Source: JBKEDS01 sp047975545 (GTDB lineage Bacteria > Bacteroidota > Bacteroidia > Flavobacteriales > Flavobacteriaceae). Taken from it: 41,847 bases of DNA. This document shows positions 26,136 to 35,219 of this stretch, piece by piece. Positions within the stretch are counted from its first letter, which is position 1. The number at the start of each line of letters is the position of its first letter. The notes beneath the pieces are model-generated. The model ran no database searches and was not told the origin of the DNA. It worked only from the letters and a program-made list of their open reading frames with translations. The stretch is taken from NCBI GenBank assembly GCA_047975545.1, contig JBKEDS010000055.1, positions 1 to 41,847 on the forward strand, written 5' to 3'. Made by a program: the position numbers and the translations under genes.

Positions 26136-26999
26136 ATGAAAAACTTAAAAAAATACCTTTTATTAGCCCTAACATCAATGGCCTTTATGTCCTGTTCGGA
26201 CGACGACGACCGTGTTGCCAACAACGTAACCTTGGCTTTTAACAATACCTTTGGCAGCGAAACCATTGTACTTGGCAATGCCACCTCGACAACGGCAACG
26301 GTAAACACGTCCGATGAAGGACAAGTTCACCATTTTTCCGAACTAAAATACGTAATAAGCAACATACGCCTGATAAAGGCCGATGGCACCGAGCTACCTT
26401 ATAACATAAACGATTTGGACAATGGCGCAACGGTTGTAAACCACGCCAAAACCGAAACCTTAAGTTATGTTTTAAGCAATATTCCTGTTGGCGAGTACAC
26501 CCAAATTAAATTCGGGCTGGGCGTAAAAACCGAACTAAACACCTTGGACGAAACCCGATTTCCGGCCTTTTACGCAGCGGCAGGCGCCAACGATACCGAA
26601 ATGATGTGGGAATGGGGTACCGGGTACCGTTTTACAAAAATTGAAGGTTTTTACGATACCGATAACAAGGAACTGTCCATACACACCGGAAGTACCGTAG
26701 AAGGCGAAGAAGGCAGCTATACCCAAGGTGTAGATGCCTACCGCGATGTAACTTTAAGCCTTCCTGCAACTATGGTAGTAGGCAACAAAGCACCAAAAAT
26801 AAACATCAATGCCGATTTTGATATGTTGTTAAGCGGAAAAACCAATACCATAACCTTATCCACAGGAACCGGTATGATGAACAATGCAACGCCAAACATC
26901 CATACTGCCGCACAAATGGTAAAATTTGTGGACAATTTGGGTGGTAACGGCTCTACCGATGTTACCGGCATGTTCTCGGTTAGTAGCGTGGAAAATTAA
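26136..26999 (+). CDS. MbnP-like copper-binding lipoprotein
   Basis: This 287-residue protein has a lipobox (FMSCSDDDD, Cys20) and an MbnP-type beta-sandwich: VTLAFNNTFGSETI, FSELKYVISNIRLI, VLSNIPVGEYTQIKFGLGV and the conserved MMWEWGTGYRFTKIEG with Trp158 and Trp160. In methanotroph MbnP/CorA-type proteins a Trp is oxidised to kynurenine by a partner MauG-type enzyme and serves copper binding. The neighbouring gene at 27371 encodes such an enzyme. Which Trp, if any, is modified here cannot be read from sequence. Confidence 0.88.
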   Translation: MKNLKKYLLLALTSMAFMSCSDDDDRVANNVTLAFNNTFGSETIVLGNATSTTATVNTSDEGQVHHFSELKYVISNIRLIKADGTELPYNINDLDNGATVVNHAKTETLSYVLSNIPVGEYTQIKFGLGVKTELNTLDETRFPAFYAAAGANDTEMMWEWGTGYRFTKIEGFYDTDNKELSIHTGSTVEGEEGSYTQGVDAYRDVTLSLPATMVVGNKAPKININADFDMLLSGKTNTITLSTGTGMMNNATPNIHTAAQMVKFVDNLGGNGSTDVTGMFSVSSVEN

Positions 27000-27014
27000 T
27001 GTTTTAGAAACTAT

Positions 27015-27039
27015 GGTGGCTGAGCTTGCCGAAGCCACC
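27015..27039. repeat. Inverted repeat GGTGGCTGAGCTTGCCGAAGCC (family 4)
   Basis: A 25-bp hairpin-forming unit 15 bp after the MbnP gene. It has near-identical copies at 27321-27345 and 39127-39150 and may act as a terminator or processing site. Confidence 0.65.
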
Positions 27040-27056
27040 TATTGTTTATATTATAC

Positions 27057-27258
27057 GGATTACTTCGTCGCTACTGTTATGTCAAATTAAAATTGACGGA
27101 TGGGAGTGCTTCTTCCGCTGTCGTCGCAATGACGTCATTGCGAGAAGGAGGCACGACGACGAAGCAATCTCTATACTAAATTCAGAATTGACATAGCACT
27201 ACGCTTCTCGTAATGATGCAAAACGTCACCGCGAACAAAGTGAAGCAGTCTGTTTGTT
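27057..27258. repeat. Family 2 repeat split by MITE copy C
   Basis: Left part GGATTACTTCGTCGCT (27057-27072), right part from CGCTTCTCGTAATG (27202) to TCTGTTTGTT (27258). The two halves join to a unit like 26014-26076 if copy C and one TA are removed. Confidence 0.75.
27074..27199. repeat. MITE-like element, copy C
   Basis: 126 bp with ends CTGTTATGTCAA and TTGACATAGCAC, inner palindrome at 27124-27143, and TA on each side (27072-27073, 27200-27201). Same orientation as copy B. Confidence 0.8.
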
Positions 27259-27320
27259 AAAAAAGATTGCTTCGTTTCGCTTGCAAAATCGTCAAAATAT
27301 TAAATACCCACTAAAATTAT

Positions 27321-27345
27321 GGTGGCCGAGCTTGCCGAAGCCACC
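27321..27345. repeat. Inverted repeat GGTGGCCGAGCTTGCCGAAG (family 4)
   Basis: Differs by one base from the copy at 27015-27039. It lies 25 bp before the di-heme gene, so a shared hairpin flanks the intergenic region on both sides. Apart from the repeats, the 27000-27370 gap shows no gene. Confidence 0.65.
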
Positions 27346-27370
27346 ATAGTTTTAATTTCAATTAAAAAAA

Positions 27371-28390
27371 ATGAAACCATTAAACCTTTTATTGGCCGTG
27401 CTTTTAATAACGTCGTGCAGCAACGACAATACCGAACCCATCCAGTACAACAATCCTGAAATAGCGTTGGACATTCCACCCCTTTTCCCTGAACCAAACA
27501 ACGCTTTTAACACCAACAAACCCACAAAATATGGTGTTGAGTTGGGCAAAAAACTCTTTAACGACAAACGGTTAAGCACCGATAATACCGTATCCTGCGC
27601 CAGTTGTCACCAACAGGCCAACGCCTTTGCCGACAGCAATGCCATGGCCATAGGAATTGAAGGCCGAATAGGCATGCGAAACACACCGCCCTTACAAAAT
27701 ATGGCATTTATGAATTTTTACAATTGGGACGGCAGCAAGCTACAATTAGAAAAACAAGCCATTGTACCCATAATAACCCATGAGGAAATGGATTCTTCCC
27801 TTTCCGAAATTATTAGCAAAATACAAAGCGATTCCGAATACCAAGACTTGTTTTTAAAAACCTTTGGAGATGAAACCATGACACAGGAACGCATTTTTAA
27901 CAGTATAGCCCAGTACGAATACACCTTAATTTCGGCCAATAGCAAGTACGATAAAGTAACCCAAAACGAAGGCGAAACCTTTACCGAAACCGAAGCAAGA
28001 GGCTACCAAACCTTTCAACAAAAATGTGCCAGTTGCCACAGCACCGAACTGTTTACCGACCAAAGTTTCCGAAACATCGGTTTCCCCCTAAACCCCGATA
28101 TTGACGAAGAATTTGGCCGTGCCAGGGTTACCGGAAACATGGACGATTATATGCGTTTTCGGGTACCTTCATTACGTAACATAGAATACACCGCACCTTA
28201 CGGCAGTTTCGGGCAGTTTGAAACGCTGAAAGACGTTTTAAATTATTTTGATAATGGCGTTTTATATGCCGAAAACCTCGACCTCGTTTTTAAAGATAAC
28301 AATAACAGGATTCCGCTAACAGAAGAAGAAAAACAAGATTTAATTTCCTTTATGAAAACCTTGAGCGATGTGGGGTTTGTGGGAAACTAA
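27371..28390 (+). CDS. MauG/MbnH-like di-heme cytochrome c peroxidase family lipoprotein
   Basis: This 339-residue protein has a lipobox (LLITSCSND, Cys16) and two heme c sites, CASCH at residues 76-80 and CASCH at 219-223. The rest follows the CcpA/MauG family: KLFNDKRLSTDNTVSC, MRNTPPLQNMAFMNFYNWDG, FRVPSLRNIEYTAPYGSFG and the C-terminal FMKTLSD. MbnH, a relative, oxidises a Trp of MbnP; the MbnP-like gene next door supports that role over peroxide detoxification. The two genes are 371 bp apart with repeats between. Confidence 0.92.
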   Translation: MKPLNLLLAVLLITSCSNDNTEPIQYNNPEIALDIPPLFPEPNNAFNTNKPTKYGVELGKKLFNDKRLSTDNTVSCASCHQQANAFADSNAMAIGIEGRIGMRNTPPLQNMAFMNFYNWDGSKLQLEKQAIVPIITHEEMDSSLSEIISKIQSDSEYQDLFLKTFGDETMTQERIFNSIAQYEYTLISANSKYDKVTQNEGETFTETEARGYQTFQQKCASCHSTELFTDQSFRNIGFPLNPDIDEEFGRARVTGNMDDYMRFRVPSLRNIEYTAPYGSFGQFETLKDVLNYFDNGVLYAENLDLVFKDNNNRIPLTEEEKQDLISFMKTLSDVGFVGN

Positions 28391-28921
28391 ACCATTACAA
28401 ACATGCAAATCGCCATGAAAAATGATTAGGTAGGTTATTGTGTGGAATTATCGTAACGAAAAATGATTTATTTTTGGTTTACATCAAAAAAATTATAATT
28501 TATAACGGTACATTCAGAAAATAGCCTCATTAATTATATTTTGGTGCTATTTTTTGTTTTTTAAAACTTTCTGTTTAATAATTTTAAGTTGCTTTTCTTG
28601 TTAAAAGAGAATAAAAAACATAAAAGACCTATAAAATAGGCCGTAATCTCCCGAGAGGAGAAAAAAGTGAAAGACGACCTTGTAAGCCGGAAAATTTTTT
28701 CGCTTTCATAATAATCGAAGCTAAAAAACCTCCGTTTTTGTGCCTTTTGGGAGTTTATTTTTAACTCAATATACAATAAAACCCTCGTTTTTACAGAGGG
28801 TTTGTATTTTATAAAGATGCCAAATTTTCTTTATCGCCAAATAGTGGTAATGGTACAAATAGCCAACGCTAAAACGCTTGATTTTCCATAATCAACTTGC
28901 GTTTTGTAGTAATATCACCCC
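28391..28921. other. 531-bp region without a convincing gene
   Basis: It holds two copies of GAAAAATGATT about 35 bp apart, a short hairpin CCTAT-AAA-ATAGG (28628-28640), CTCC/GGAG pairing at 28649-28661, and a terminator-like hairpin at 28779-28803. An antisense frame (28561-28776) starts only at TTG and has no recognised product. A structured RNA or decayed gene is possible. Confidence 0.4.
28779..28803. terminator. Hairpin, probable bidirectional terminator
   Basis: AAACCCTC (28779-28786) and GAGGGTTT (28796-28803) form a perfect 8-bp stem with a 9-base loop. It lies between converging transcripts, the di-heme gene and the RND operon. Confidence 0.65.
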
Positions 28922-31900
28922 TTACTCCGCCGTATAATATTCGGTTTTATGGGGTTCGATAACGGCTTGCGGCGAGAATTTTTTGCGCAGCCATATTTTA
29001 AACTTCACACTTAAAAAGAACAATACCGGAACCACAATCAAGGTTAAAAAGGTAGCTACAAACAGGCCGTAAATAACCGTCCAAGCCAATGGCCCCCAAA
29101 ATACCACGTTGTCGCCCCCGAAATAAATATGCGGGTTTAGTTCCGAAAATAGCGTAAAAAAGTTAATGTTAAACCCAATAGCCAAGGGTATTAAGCCCAA
29201 AATGGTGGTAATGGCCGTTAACAGTACGGGGCGCAAACGGGCTTTACCCGCTCTTACGATACACTCGAACAAATCTTCGGTAATTAAATACTCGTTATCT
29301 TCCAATTTTAGTTCGCTTTTTCTTCTATCGATTAGCAGTTGGGCGTAATCCAACAGTACTACGCCGTTGTTAACCACGATGCCGGCCAGCGAGATAATAC
29401 CCACCATGGTCATCATAATAACAAAGGCGCTGCCCGTAACAACCAAACCGCCAAATACGCCAATAAAACTTAAAAATATGGCCAGCATGATAATGGCGGG
29501 TTTTGAAATGGAGTTGAATTGGAAGATTAATATGAAGAAGATTAACCCAAGCCCAATAAAAAAAGCACTCATTAAAAAGGCCATTTGCTTGTTTTGCTCT
29601 TCAATTTGTCCGGTATAATCTATTTTGATGTTTTTGGGCAGGTTTTCGAAACTTTTCATTTCGTTCCTAATTTTGTTTACAATAGCCCCGGCATCGGTAT
29701 AGCCCGGTGCCAATGCCGAATATACCGTAACCACACGCCTGGTGTCGTTGTGCTTAATGGCACTAAACCCAGATGTGTTTTCGTGGGTAGATACTACCGA
29801 AACGGGAATTTCTATTAATTGCCCCGAATTGTTCCTAAAGGTAATGTTTTGGTTAAACAGGGCACTGGTATTATAACGGTTGTCGTCGTTAAAGCGCACG
29901 TAAATATCGTAATCGTCGCCACCTTCTTTATAAACGCCCGCTTTTGCCCCAAATATGGAATTGCGCAGTTGGTCGCCAATTTGGGCGGCACTAATACCAA
30001 GTTCGCCCGCTTTTTCCCTATCGATAACCACTTGCATCGAAGGTTTATCTTTATTTACATCGATTTTCAGCTCATCAATTCCGGCAATATTCCGGCCGTT
30101 AATAAAGTCGCGCATACGCTCTGCGGTTACAATAAGCTCGTTGTAGTCGTCGCCTTCAATTTCAATATTTATAGGCGAACCCGTTGGCGGGCCGTTTTGG
30201 TCCTTTTCAACCGAAATAAGCACGCCCGGATAAATACCAACCAAGGCGGCCTGTACTTTTTGGCGCATAAGCTCGCTGTCCTCCCCACGGCGGTATTTAT
30301 ATTCGCGAATAGATACCGTAATTTTGCCCTTGTGCGGCATTTCGGCAGACGAACCGCCATCGGTATAAGGGTTTCCGGCGCCTTCGCCCACTTGCGATAC
30401 GGCACTTTCGACCATAAAATTATAATTGCCGTCCTTGTACTGCGGTACGTTAACCACATTGTAAACCCGTTTTTCTATTTCCTTGGTTATGGCATTGGTT
30501 TTTTCAATGGCCGTGCCTTCGGGATATTCAATATAAACAATAATTTGGTTGGGTTTGTTGTCGGGGAAAAACTCCACTTTGGTACGCTGTGTGCCGAGCG
30601 AAATACCGAAGGCAATAAACGCAATGATAAGCAAAACAAAAGTACCGATACTTAACAAATACGGCCGTTTTCCCGAAAGGGCGCTACGCAGTTGCTTTTC
30701 GTAAAAGTTTTCGAACCTAACCAAGGTTTTTTCTTGAAAGCGGTTGGCCCATTTGCGGAGGAACAAACGGTAAATCCAAAGTAGTCCGGCGGTAACTACC
30801 ATAAGCGTACCAAGGCCTCGGTAAGCGCCACCAACAATAAATACCAATAGGCCGATTACGGTCATGGTTACCGTTATGGTAACAATACGTTTTAGAGGCA
30901 TGTTTTTATCTTCAACCGTCATGTATTTTGATACCAGTACCGAATTGAAAAATATGGCCACGAACAGCGAGGAGCCGAGTACGATGGATAGGGTTTTTGG
31001 CAAAATCATCATAAACTCGCCCATAATGCCCGGCCATAAGCCCAGTGGAATAAAGGCGGCAACGGTGGTAGCCGTGGAAATAATAATAGGGAAAGCTATT
31101 TCGCCAATGCCTTTTTTGGCGGCTTGGTAGCGGCTCATACCCTCTTCGTCCATAAGGCGGTATACATTTTCTACCACCACGATACCGTTATCTACCAGCA
31201 TACCAAGCCCCATGATAAGCCCAAAGAGTACCATGGTGTTTAGTGAAATGCCAAGCAAATCCAAAATCATAAGCGACATAAACATGGACATGGGTATGGC
31301 AAAGCCCACGAAAATGGCGTTTTTAAAACCAAGGAAAAACATTAAAACGGTAACCACAAGGATTACCCCGAAGATGATGTTGTTTACCAAATCGTCCACC
31401 ATGCCTATGGTAACCGATGATTGGTCGTTGGTAATGCTTACTTTTAAATCTTTTGGGAACACCTCGTCTACGGCGTGTTTTACTATTTTTTGGATTTCGT
31501 CGGCAGCAGCCACCATGTTTTTGCCGGCCCGTTTTTTTACGTCCAACATTACCACGGGACTGCCAAACTCACGGGCAAAGGTGGTTTTGTCTTCCTCCTT
31601 AAAGGTAACGGTGGCGAGGTCCTTGAGGTAAATGGCGTGGCCATCGTCGGACTTTACCACAAAATTTTCCAGTTCGTTGGGGTTTATAATTTCGCCAAGA
31701 ATACGAATGGTACGGCGCTGCCCACTGGCTTTTAGGTTACCGGCCGACATGGTTACGTTGCCGTTGTTTATGGCGCCAATAATATCGCTAAAGGTGACCT
31801 TGGCGGCCATCATTTTATAAATGTCCACGGCTACTTCTACTTCTAACTCTTGCGCACCACGGATGTCTACTTTTTTAATTTCGAGAAGTTCTTCAATTTC

Positions 31901-32431
31901 ATCTTGCAGGTACTCGCCGTATTCTTTTAGTTTTTCGGTGGGGTAATCGCCCGTTATGTTAATGTTTAGTATGGGCATTTCTTCCGATAGGGCCAAGGAA
32001 AACACGTCGGGCTCGACCTTGGCACCGTTAAAGGTTGGCCAGTCTTCGTTGGAGGTTTCGGTATCTACTTCGTCCTTTACCTTTTGCTTGGCGGCGTCGA
32101 CGTCTATTTTTTCGTCGAATTCAACAATAAGCATACCGTAGTCTTCCTGCGAGGTTGAGGTAATTTCAACCACATTGCTTACCGTTTTTAGCTTGTCCTC
32201 TAAAGGGTCTACAATAAGTTTTTCTATGTCTTCGGCCGTGTTTCCGGGAAAGGGTACGCTTACGTATATTTTGGTTTCGTTAACCTCGGGAAAACTTTCC
32301 CTTGGCATATCGAAAAAGGCTAAAATACCAAGATAGAAAAATACGGCAATAAGCACGTACATCGTGGTTTTATTGTCTATGGCCCAGGATGATAAACCGA
32401 ATTCTTTATCTATTTTTTTGTTGTTGTTCAT
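28922..32431 (-). CDS. RND efflux transporter, inner-membrane permease
   Basis: This 1169-residue protein of the HAE1/AcrB type is longer than AcrB (about 1050). It shows the family's repeats: N-terminal FFDMPRESFPEVNETKIYVS, the periplasmic GNTAEDIEKLIVDPLEDKL, TM4 GMLVDNGIVVVENVYRLMDE, and in the second half IISLAGIVVNNGVVLLDYAQ and RLRPVLLTAITTILGLIPLA. It would pump drugs or lipophilic compounds by proton exchange in a complex with the MFP and TolC proteins encoded upstream. An insertion around residues 520-560 (extra hydrophobic stretch) may explain the length. It lies 10 bp downstream of the MFP gene. Confidence 0.95.
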   Translation of the reverse strand: MNNNKKIDKEFGLSSWAIDNKTTMYVLIAVFFYLGILAFFDMPRESFPEVNETKIYVSVPFPGNTAEDIEKLIVDPLEDKLKTVSNVVEITSTSQEDYGMLIVEFDEKIDVDAAKQKVKDEVDTETSNEDWPTFNGAKVEPDVFSLALSEEMPILNINITGDYPTEKLKEYGEYLQDEIEELLEIKKVDIRGAQELEVEVAVDIYKMMAAKVTFSDIIGAINNGNVTMSAGNLKASGQRRTIRILGEIINPNELENFVVKSDDGHAIYLKDLATVTFKEEDKTTFAREFGSPVVMLDVKKRAGKNMVAAADEIQKIVKHAVDEVFPKDLKVSITNDQSSVTIGMVDDLVNNIIFGVILVVTVLMFFLGFKNAIFVGFAIPMSMFMSLMILDLLGISLNTMVLFGLIMGLGMLVDNGIVVVENVYRLMDEEGMSRYQAAKKGIGEIAFPIIISTATTVAAFIPLGLWPGIMGEFMMILPKTLSIVLGSSLFVAIFFNSVLVSKYMTVEDKNMPLKRIVTITVTMTVIGLLVFIVGGAYRGLGTLMVVTAGLLWIYRLFLRKWANRFQEKTLVRFENFYEKQLRSALSGKRPYLLSIGTFVLLIIAFIAFGISLGTQRTKVEFFPDNKPNQIIVYIEYPEGTAIEKTNAITKEIEKRVYNVVNVPQYKDGNYNFMVESAVSQVGEGAGNPYTDGGSSAEMPHKGKITVSIREYKYRRGEDSELMRQKVQAALVGIYPGVLISVEKDQNGPPTGSPINIEIEGDDYNELIVTAERMRDFINGRNIAGIDELKIDVNKDKPSMQVVIDREKAGELGISAAQIGDQLRNSIFGAKAGVYKEGGDDYDIYVRFNDDNRYNTSALFNQNITFRNNSGQLIEIPVSVVSTHENTSGFSAIKHNDTRRVVTVYSALAPGYTDAGAIVNKIRNEMKSFENLPKNIKIDYTGQIEEQNKQMAFLMSAFFIGLGLIFFILIFQFNSISKPAIIMLAIFLSFIGVFGGLVVTGSAFVIMMTMVGIISLAGIVVNNGVVLLDYAQLLIDRRKSELKLEDNEYLITEDLFECIVRAGKARLRPVLLTAITTILGLIPLAIGFNINFFTLFSELNPHIYFGGDNVVFWGPLAWTVIYGLFVATFLTLIVVPVLFFLSVKFKIWLRKKFSPQAVIEPHKTEYYTAE

Positions 32432-32441
32432 GAATTTTGGT

Positions 32442-33614
32442 TTAGTAGTTTATAACCTTAACCGTTTGGCCGTCCTTTACGCTGCGTGCGCCTTCGCTAA
32501 TAATTTCGGTACCACTTGTTAGGCCTTCCAGTACCTCGATACTGTCGCCTTGGGTTTTGCCTGTTTTTATTATGGTTCGGGTGGCGGTACCTTCGTTTTT
32601 ATCGTTTTTGTTGGTTATAACGTAAATGTACTGCTCGCCGTTGGCGTTTTCGGAAATAATACTTAACGGAATAAGCAGCGCTTTATCGTTGGTATAATCG
32701 TTAATTTTTAACTTGGCGGTTAGGTTTGGTTTTATGTTGTTGTCCTTGTTTGGAATGCCCACTTCTACCTTAAAGGTTCGGTTTGCGGGGTTTATAAAAT
32801 CGCCCGCTTGGCGTACCGTGGTTTCCAAACTTTTGCCCAATACCGGAAAGGTTACCGTTACGTTTTTGCCCTTGGTAACATTGGCAATGTAGCTTTCGGG
32901 CACGTCGGTTTCAATATACATATCGTTTAGGTTTACAATACGCATGAGTTGGCTTTGCCCGGCGGCCACAACGCTGCCCTGCTCGGTAATAACATCGTCT
33001 ATGGTGCCGGAAAAAGGGGCTTTAACAAGGGTTTTTGCTATTTGCTGTTGCAATTGGTTTACGGCCTCTTGTTGCGACTCGAAGGTGGATTTTGCTTGTA
33101 AAAACTGTATTTCGCTGCCAATGTTTTGGTCCCAAAGGCGTTTTTGGCGCTCGAAAGTGGTTTTGGCCAAATCGGCTTGTATTTTTAGTTGTGCCAGTTG
33201 TTGGCTTAGTCCGCCGTCGTCTATTTTGGCAAGGGTTTGGCCTTTGCTTACTTGTTGGCCTTCCTTAACGTAAACTTGGGTTAAAATACCGTTAAACTCG
33301 GGCGTTATAACCAATAGGTTTTTTGTGGTTACGTTGCCCTGTACTTCCAACTCGTGCTTAAATACTTCTTCTTTTGCCACAAAAGTTGTAATTAAGGGTA
33401 CTTTTTTAAGGGTGTCGAGCTTTGAAATGGCTTCGTCCAACTGTACCAATTCGGAATGGATAAGGTCCTGTTGGGCTACCAATTCGGCACGTTTTGCCTT
33501 TATAGTTTCCAAGTTGTTGCTTTCCAAGACGTTTTCAACCGAGTTTTTCTTTTCCTCGCCACCGCAGGCGGTTAAAATAAGGGCTGTTAGGGTTAGGGTA
33601 TATAGATGTTTCAT
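32442..33614 (-). CDS. RND periplasmic adaptor (membrane fusion) lipoprotein
   Basis: This 390-residue protein has a lipobox (LILTACGGE, Cys17) and a coiled-coil stretch near residues 35-72. The lipoyl half-motifs are VTTKNLLVITPEFNGILTQV and EGQQVSKGQTLAKI, the hairpin runs from about 130 to 190, and the second half-motif is VKAPFSGTIDDVITEQGSVV. It connects the RND pump to the TolC channel. The gene is separated from tolC by 257 bp containing a repeat (copy E). Confidence 0.93.
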   Translation of the reverse strand: MKHLYTLTLTALILTACGGEEKKNSVENVLESNNLETIKAKRAELVAQQDLIHSELVQLDEAISKLDTLKKVPLITTFVAKEEVFKHELEVQGNVTTKNLLVITPEFNGILTQVYVKEGQQVSKGQTLAKIDDGGLSQQLAQLKIQADLAKTTFERQKRLWDQNIGSEIQFLQAKSTFESQQEAVNQLQQQIAKTLVKAPFSGTIDDVITEQGSVVAAGQSQLMRIVNLNDMYIETDVPESYIANVTKGKNVTVTFPVLGKSLETTVRQAGDFINPANRTFKVEVGIPNKDNNIKPNLTAKLKINDYTNDKALLIPLSIISENANGEQYIYVITNKNDKNEGTATRTIIKTGKTQGDSIEVLEGLTSGTEIISEGARSVKDGQTVKVINY

Positions 33615-33714
33615 TTTGAGGTTATTTGTTTATGGGTTTTTAGTTGTGGTTTACACAAGATAAACAGTTTCTTTTTTTAATTTTTATTGTTCAGTTTCTT
33701 TCGAGATTTCGTTT

Positions 33715-33787
33715 ATAGATAGCTTTGTCGTCGTACCCTCCTTCTCGCGATGACGTCATTGCGACGACAAAGGAGAGGCAATCTCTA
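33715..33787. repeat. Partial MITE-like core, copy E
   Basis: It carries the inner part of the family (TTGTCGTCGTACCCTCCTTC and CGATGACGTCATTGCGACGA) in the same orientation as A and D, but I see neither end. It is a decayed or truncated copy inside the efflux operon between the tolC and MFP genes. Confidence 0.65.
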
Positions 33788-33871
33788 CGCGTTATTATAC
33801 TTTATCATTACGCCTTAGTTGTTTTTAAATAGTTAAAAGTTGTGTTGTATATTGTTAATTATCTCATCACT

Positions 33872-35215
33872 TTAATTAACAACATTCAACACCGTTTCCA
33901 ATTCGGCTTTGGAATTAATAACATTAAGCATGGCTTGTAAAAATTCCTGTTGCGCCGTGTACAATTGCGTTTGGGCTTGGCGCAAATCGAAACTGGAACC
34001 AATGCCCTCGAAAAATTTGGTTTGGTTTTTGGCCTCGATACGCTCGGCAAGGTTTAGGTTTTCTTTTTTGTTATCGTAATCCTCAATGGCAAATTGGTAT
34101 TCGCTTTTGGCATTGTCTATTTCCAACTTTATTTGCTGTTCGGTTTCGGTTAGTTCGGTTTTGGCCTTTTCAAGGTTTATTTTGGCGCGTTGGGTGGCGG
34201 CCTGTTTACCAAACGAACTAAAAACGGGAATGTTTAGGCTTACGCCGAAAAGCGAAGAGCCAAACCAATCCTGTTCTTTGTTTAAAAATTTAAACTGGTC
34301 GCCAAACCCGTTGTAGCCCCCGTTTACAAAGGCTGAAAGCGTGGGGAGAAACTTGCTTTTTTCCAACTTTAGCAACAGCTCGGTCGAGGTCATGTTGTTT
34401 TCGGCAATTTTGTAGTCTATGGTATTTTCAACCGACTCATCGGCATTTAAAAGTGCCATGTCCATCATGTTTTGGGCGGTAAGTGTTTCCAAATTATCGG
34501 TTAATGTGGTAGTGGTGTTTAAGTCCAAGCCCAAAATGATATTGAGCATTTGGTAGGCCAGGGTTTTTAGGCGTTCGGAATTCCGCAAGGAACTTTCAAG
34601 GCTGGACAACGTTATTTTTAGTTGCTCTACGCTTTCTTCTTCTTCCAGACCATTTTCGTAAATCTTGGTGGTTTCATTTAAGTTGTCGTTTAAAATTGTT
34701 ATGTTTTTGTTTAGTATGGCAGTGGTTTCTTCGGCCAATAGCACATTTCCATAGGCGTTTATAACGGCTTTTCTAACCTCTAAATCGGTTTTTATTTTGG
34801 CGTTTTCCGAAATTTGCAAATAAACCTTGGCCGATTGCAGGCCTACGATATACGAGCCGTCGAACAGTAATTGCGACAAGGTTGCCGTGGCGGTTACGTT
34901 TTGTTTGGTGCCAAAGGTAACCTCGGCAAATTCGCCTGCGTTACCGCCAAAAAACTCGGCAGGGATTAGTTGTACCTGCTGTTTTAAAAAGTTTTGGTAA
35001 TCGGTGGCAATGTTTATTTGCGGCAAACCGGTTGCGGTGGTTTCCCATTTTTGTTTTTTTGCGGCCTCTATATCCCGGGTGGCGTTTATGGCCGTTCGGT
35101 TGTTTTGCAAGGCAAAATCGATAGCTTCCCGTAGCGAAAACTGCTGTTGGGCGTCTTGCGAAAATCCTTGGAAAAAACACAATAAACCAAGCGCTATTAT
35201 AAGTTTGTGCATCAT
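33872..35215 (-). CDS. TolC family outer-membrane efflux protein
   Basis: This 447-residue protein has a signal peptide (LIIALGLLCFFQGFSQ) and two TolC-type repeats, each with a long coiled-coil (SLREAIDFALQNNRTAINAT near the start, SSFDLRQAQTQLYTAQQEFL near the end). It forms the exit channel for the RND pump encoded downstream. A second ATG three bases later is an equally good start. It lies 4 bp after tetR in the same operon. Confidence 0.93.
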   Translation of the reverse strand: MMHKLIIALGLLCFFQGFSQDAQQQFSLREAIDFALQNNRTAINATRDIEAAKKQKWETTATGLPQINIATDYQNFLKQQVQLIPAEFFGGNAGEFAEVTFGTKQNVTATATLSQLLFDGSYIVGLQSAKVYLQISENAKIKTDLEVRKAVINAYGNVLLAEETTAILNKNITILNDNLNETTKIYENGLEEEESVEQLKITLSSLESSLRNSERLKTLAYQMLNIILGLDLNTTTTLTDNLETLTAQNMMDMALLNADESVENTIDYKIAENNMTSTELLLKLEKSKFLPTLSAFVNGGYNGFGDQFKFLNKEQDWFGSSLFGVSLNIPVFSSFGKQAATQRAKINLEKAKTELTETEQQIKLEIDNAKSEYQFAIEDYDNKKENLNLAERIEAKNQTKFFEGIGSSFDLRQAQTQLYTAQQEFLQAMLNVINSKAELETVLNVVN

Positions 35216-35219
35216 GCTT

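Noticed and set aside
27371..28390. Simple cytochrome c peroxidase for H2O2 defence
   Set aside because: Not excluded, but the MbnP-like neighbour makes a MauG/MbnH-type role more likely.
28561..28776. 71-residue minus-strand frame
   Set aside because: Starts at TTG with no promoter or recognised product; basic low-complexity translation of AT-rich DNA.
29819..30655. 278-residue frame on the plus strand inside the RND pump gene
   Set aside because: It is antisense to a clearly coding 1169-residue protein and has no recognisable domain; the low stop density comes from the coding strand's codon use.
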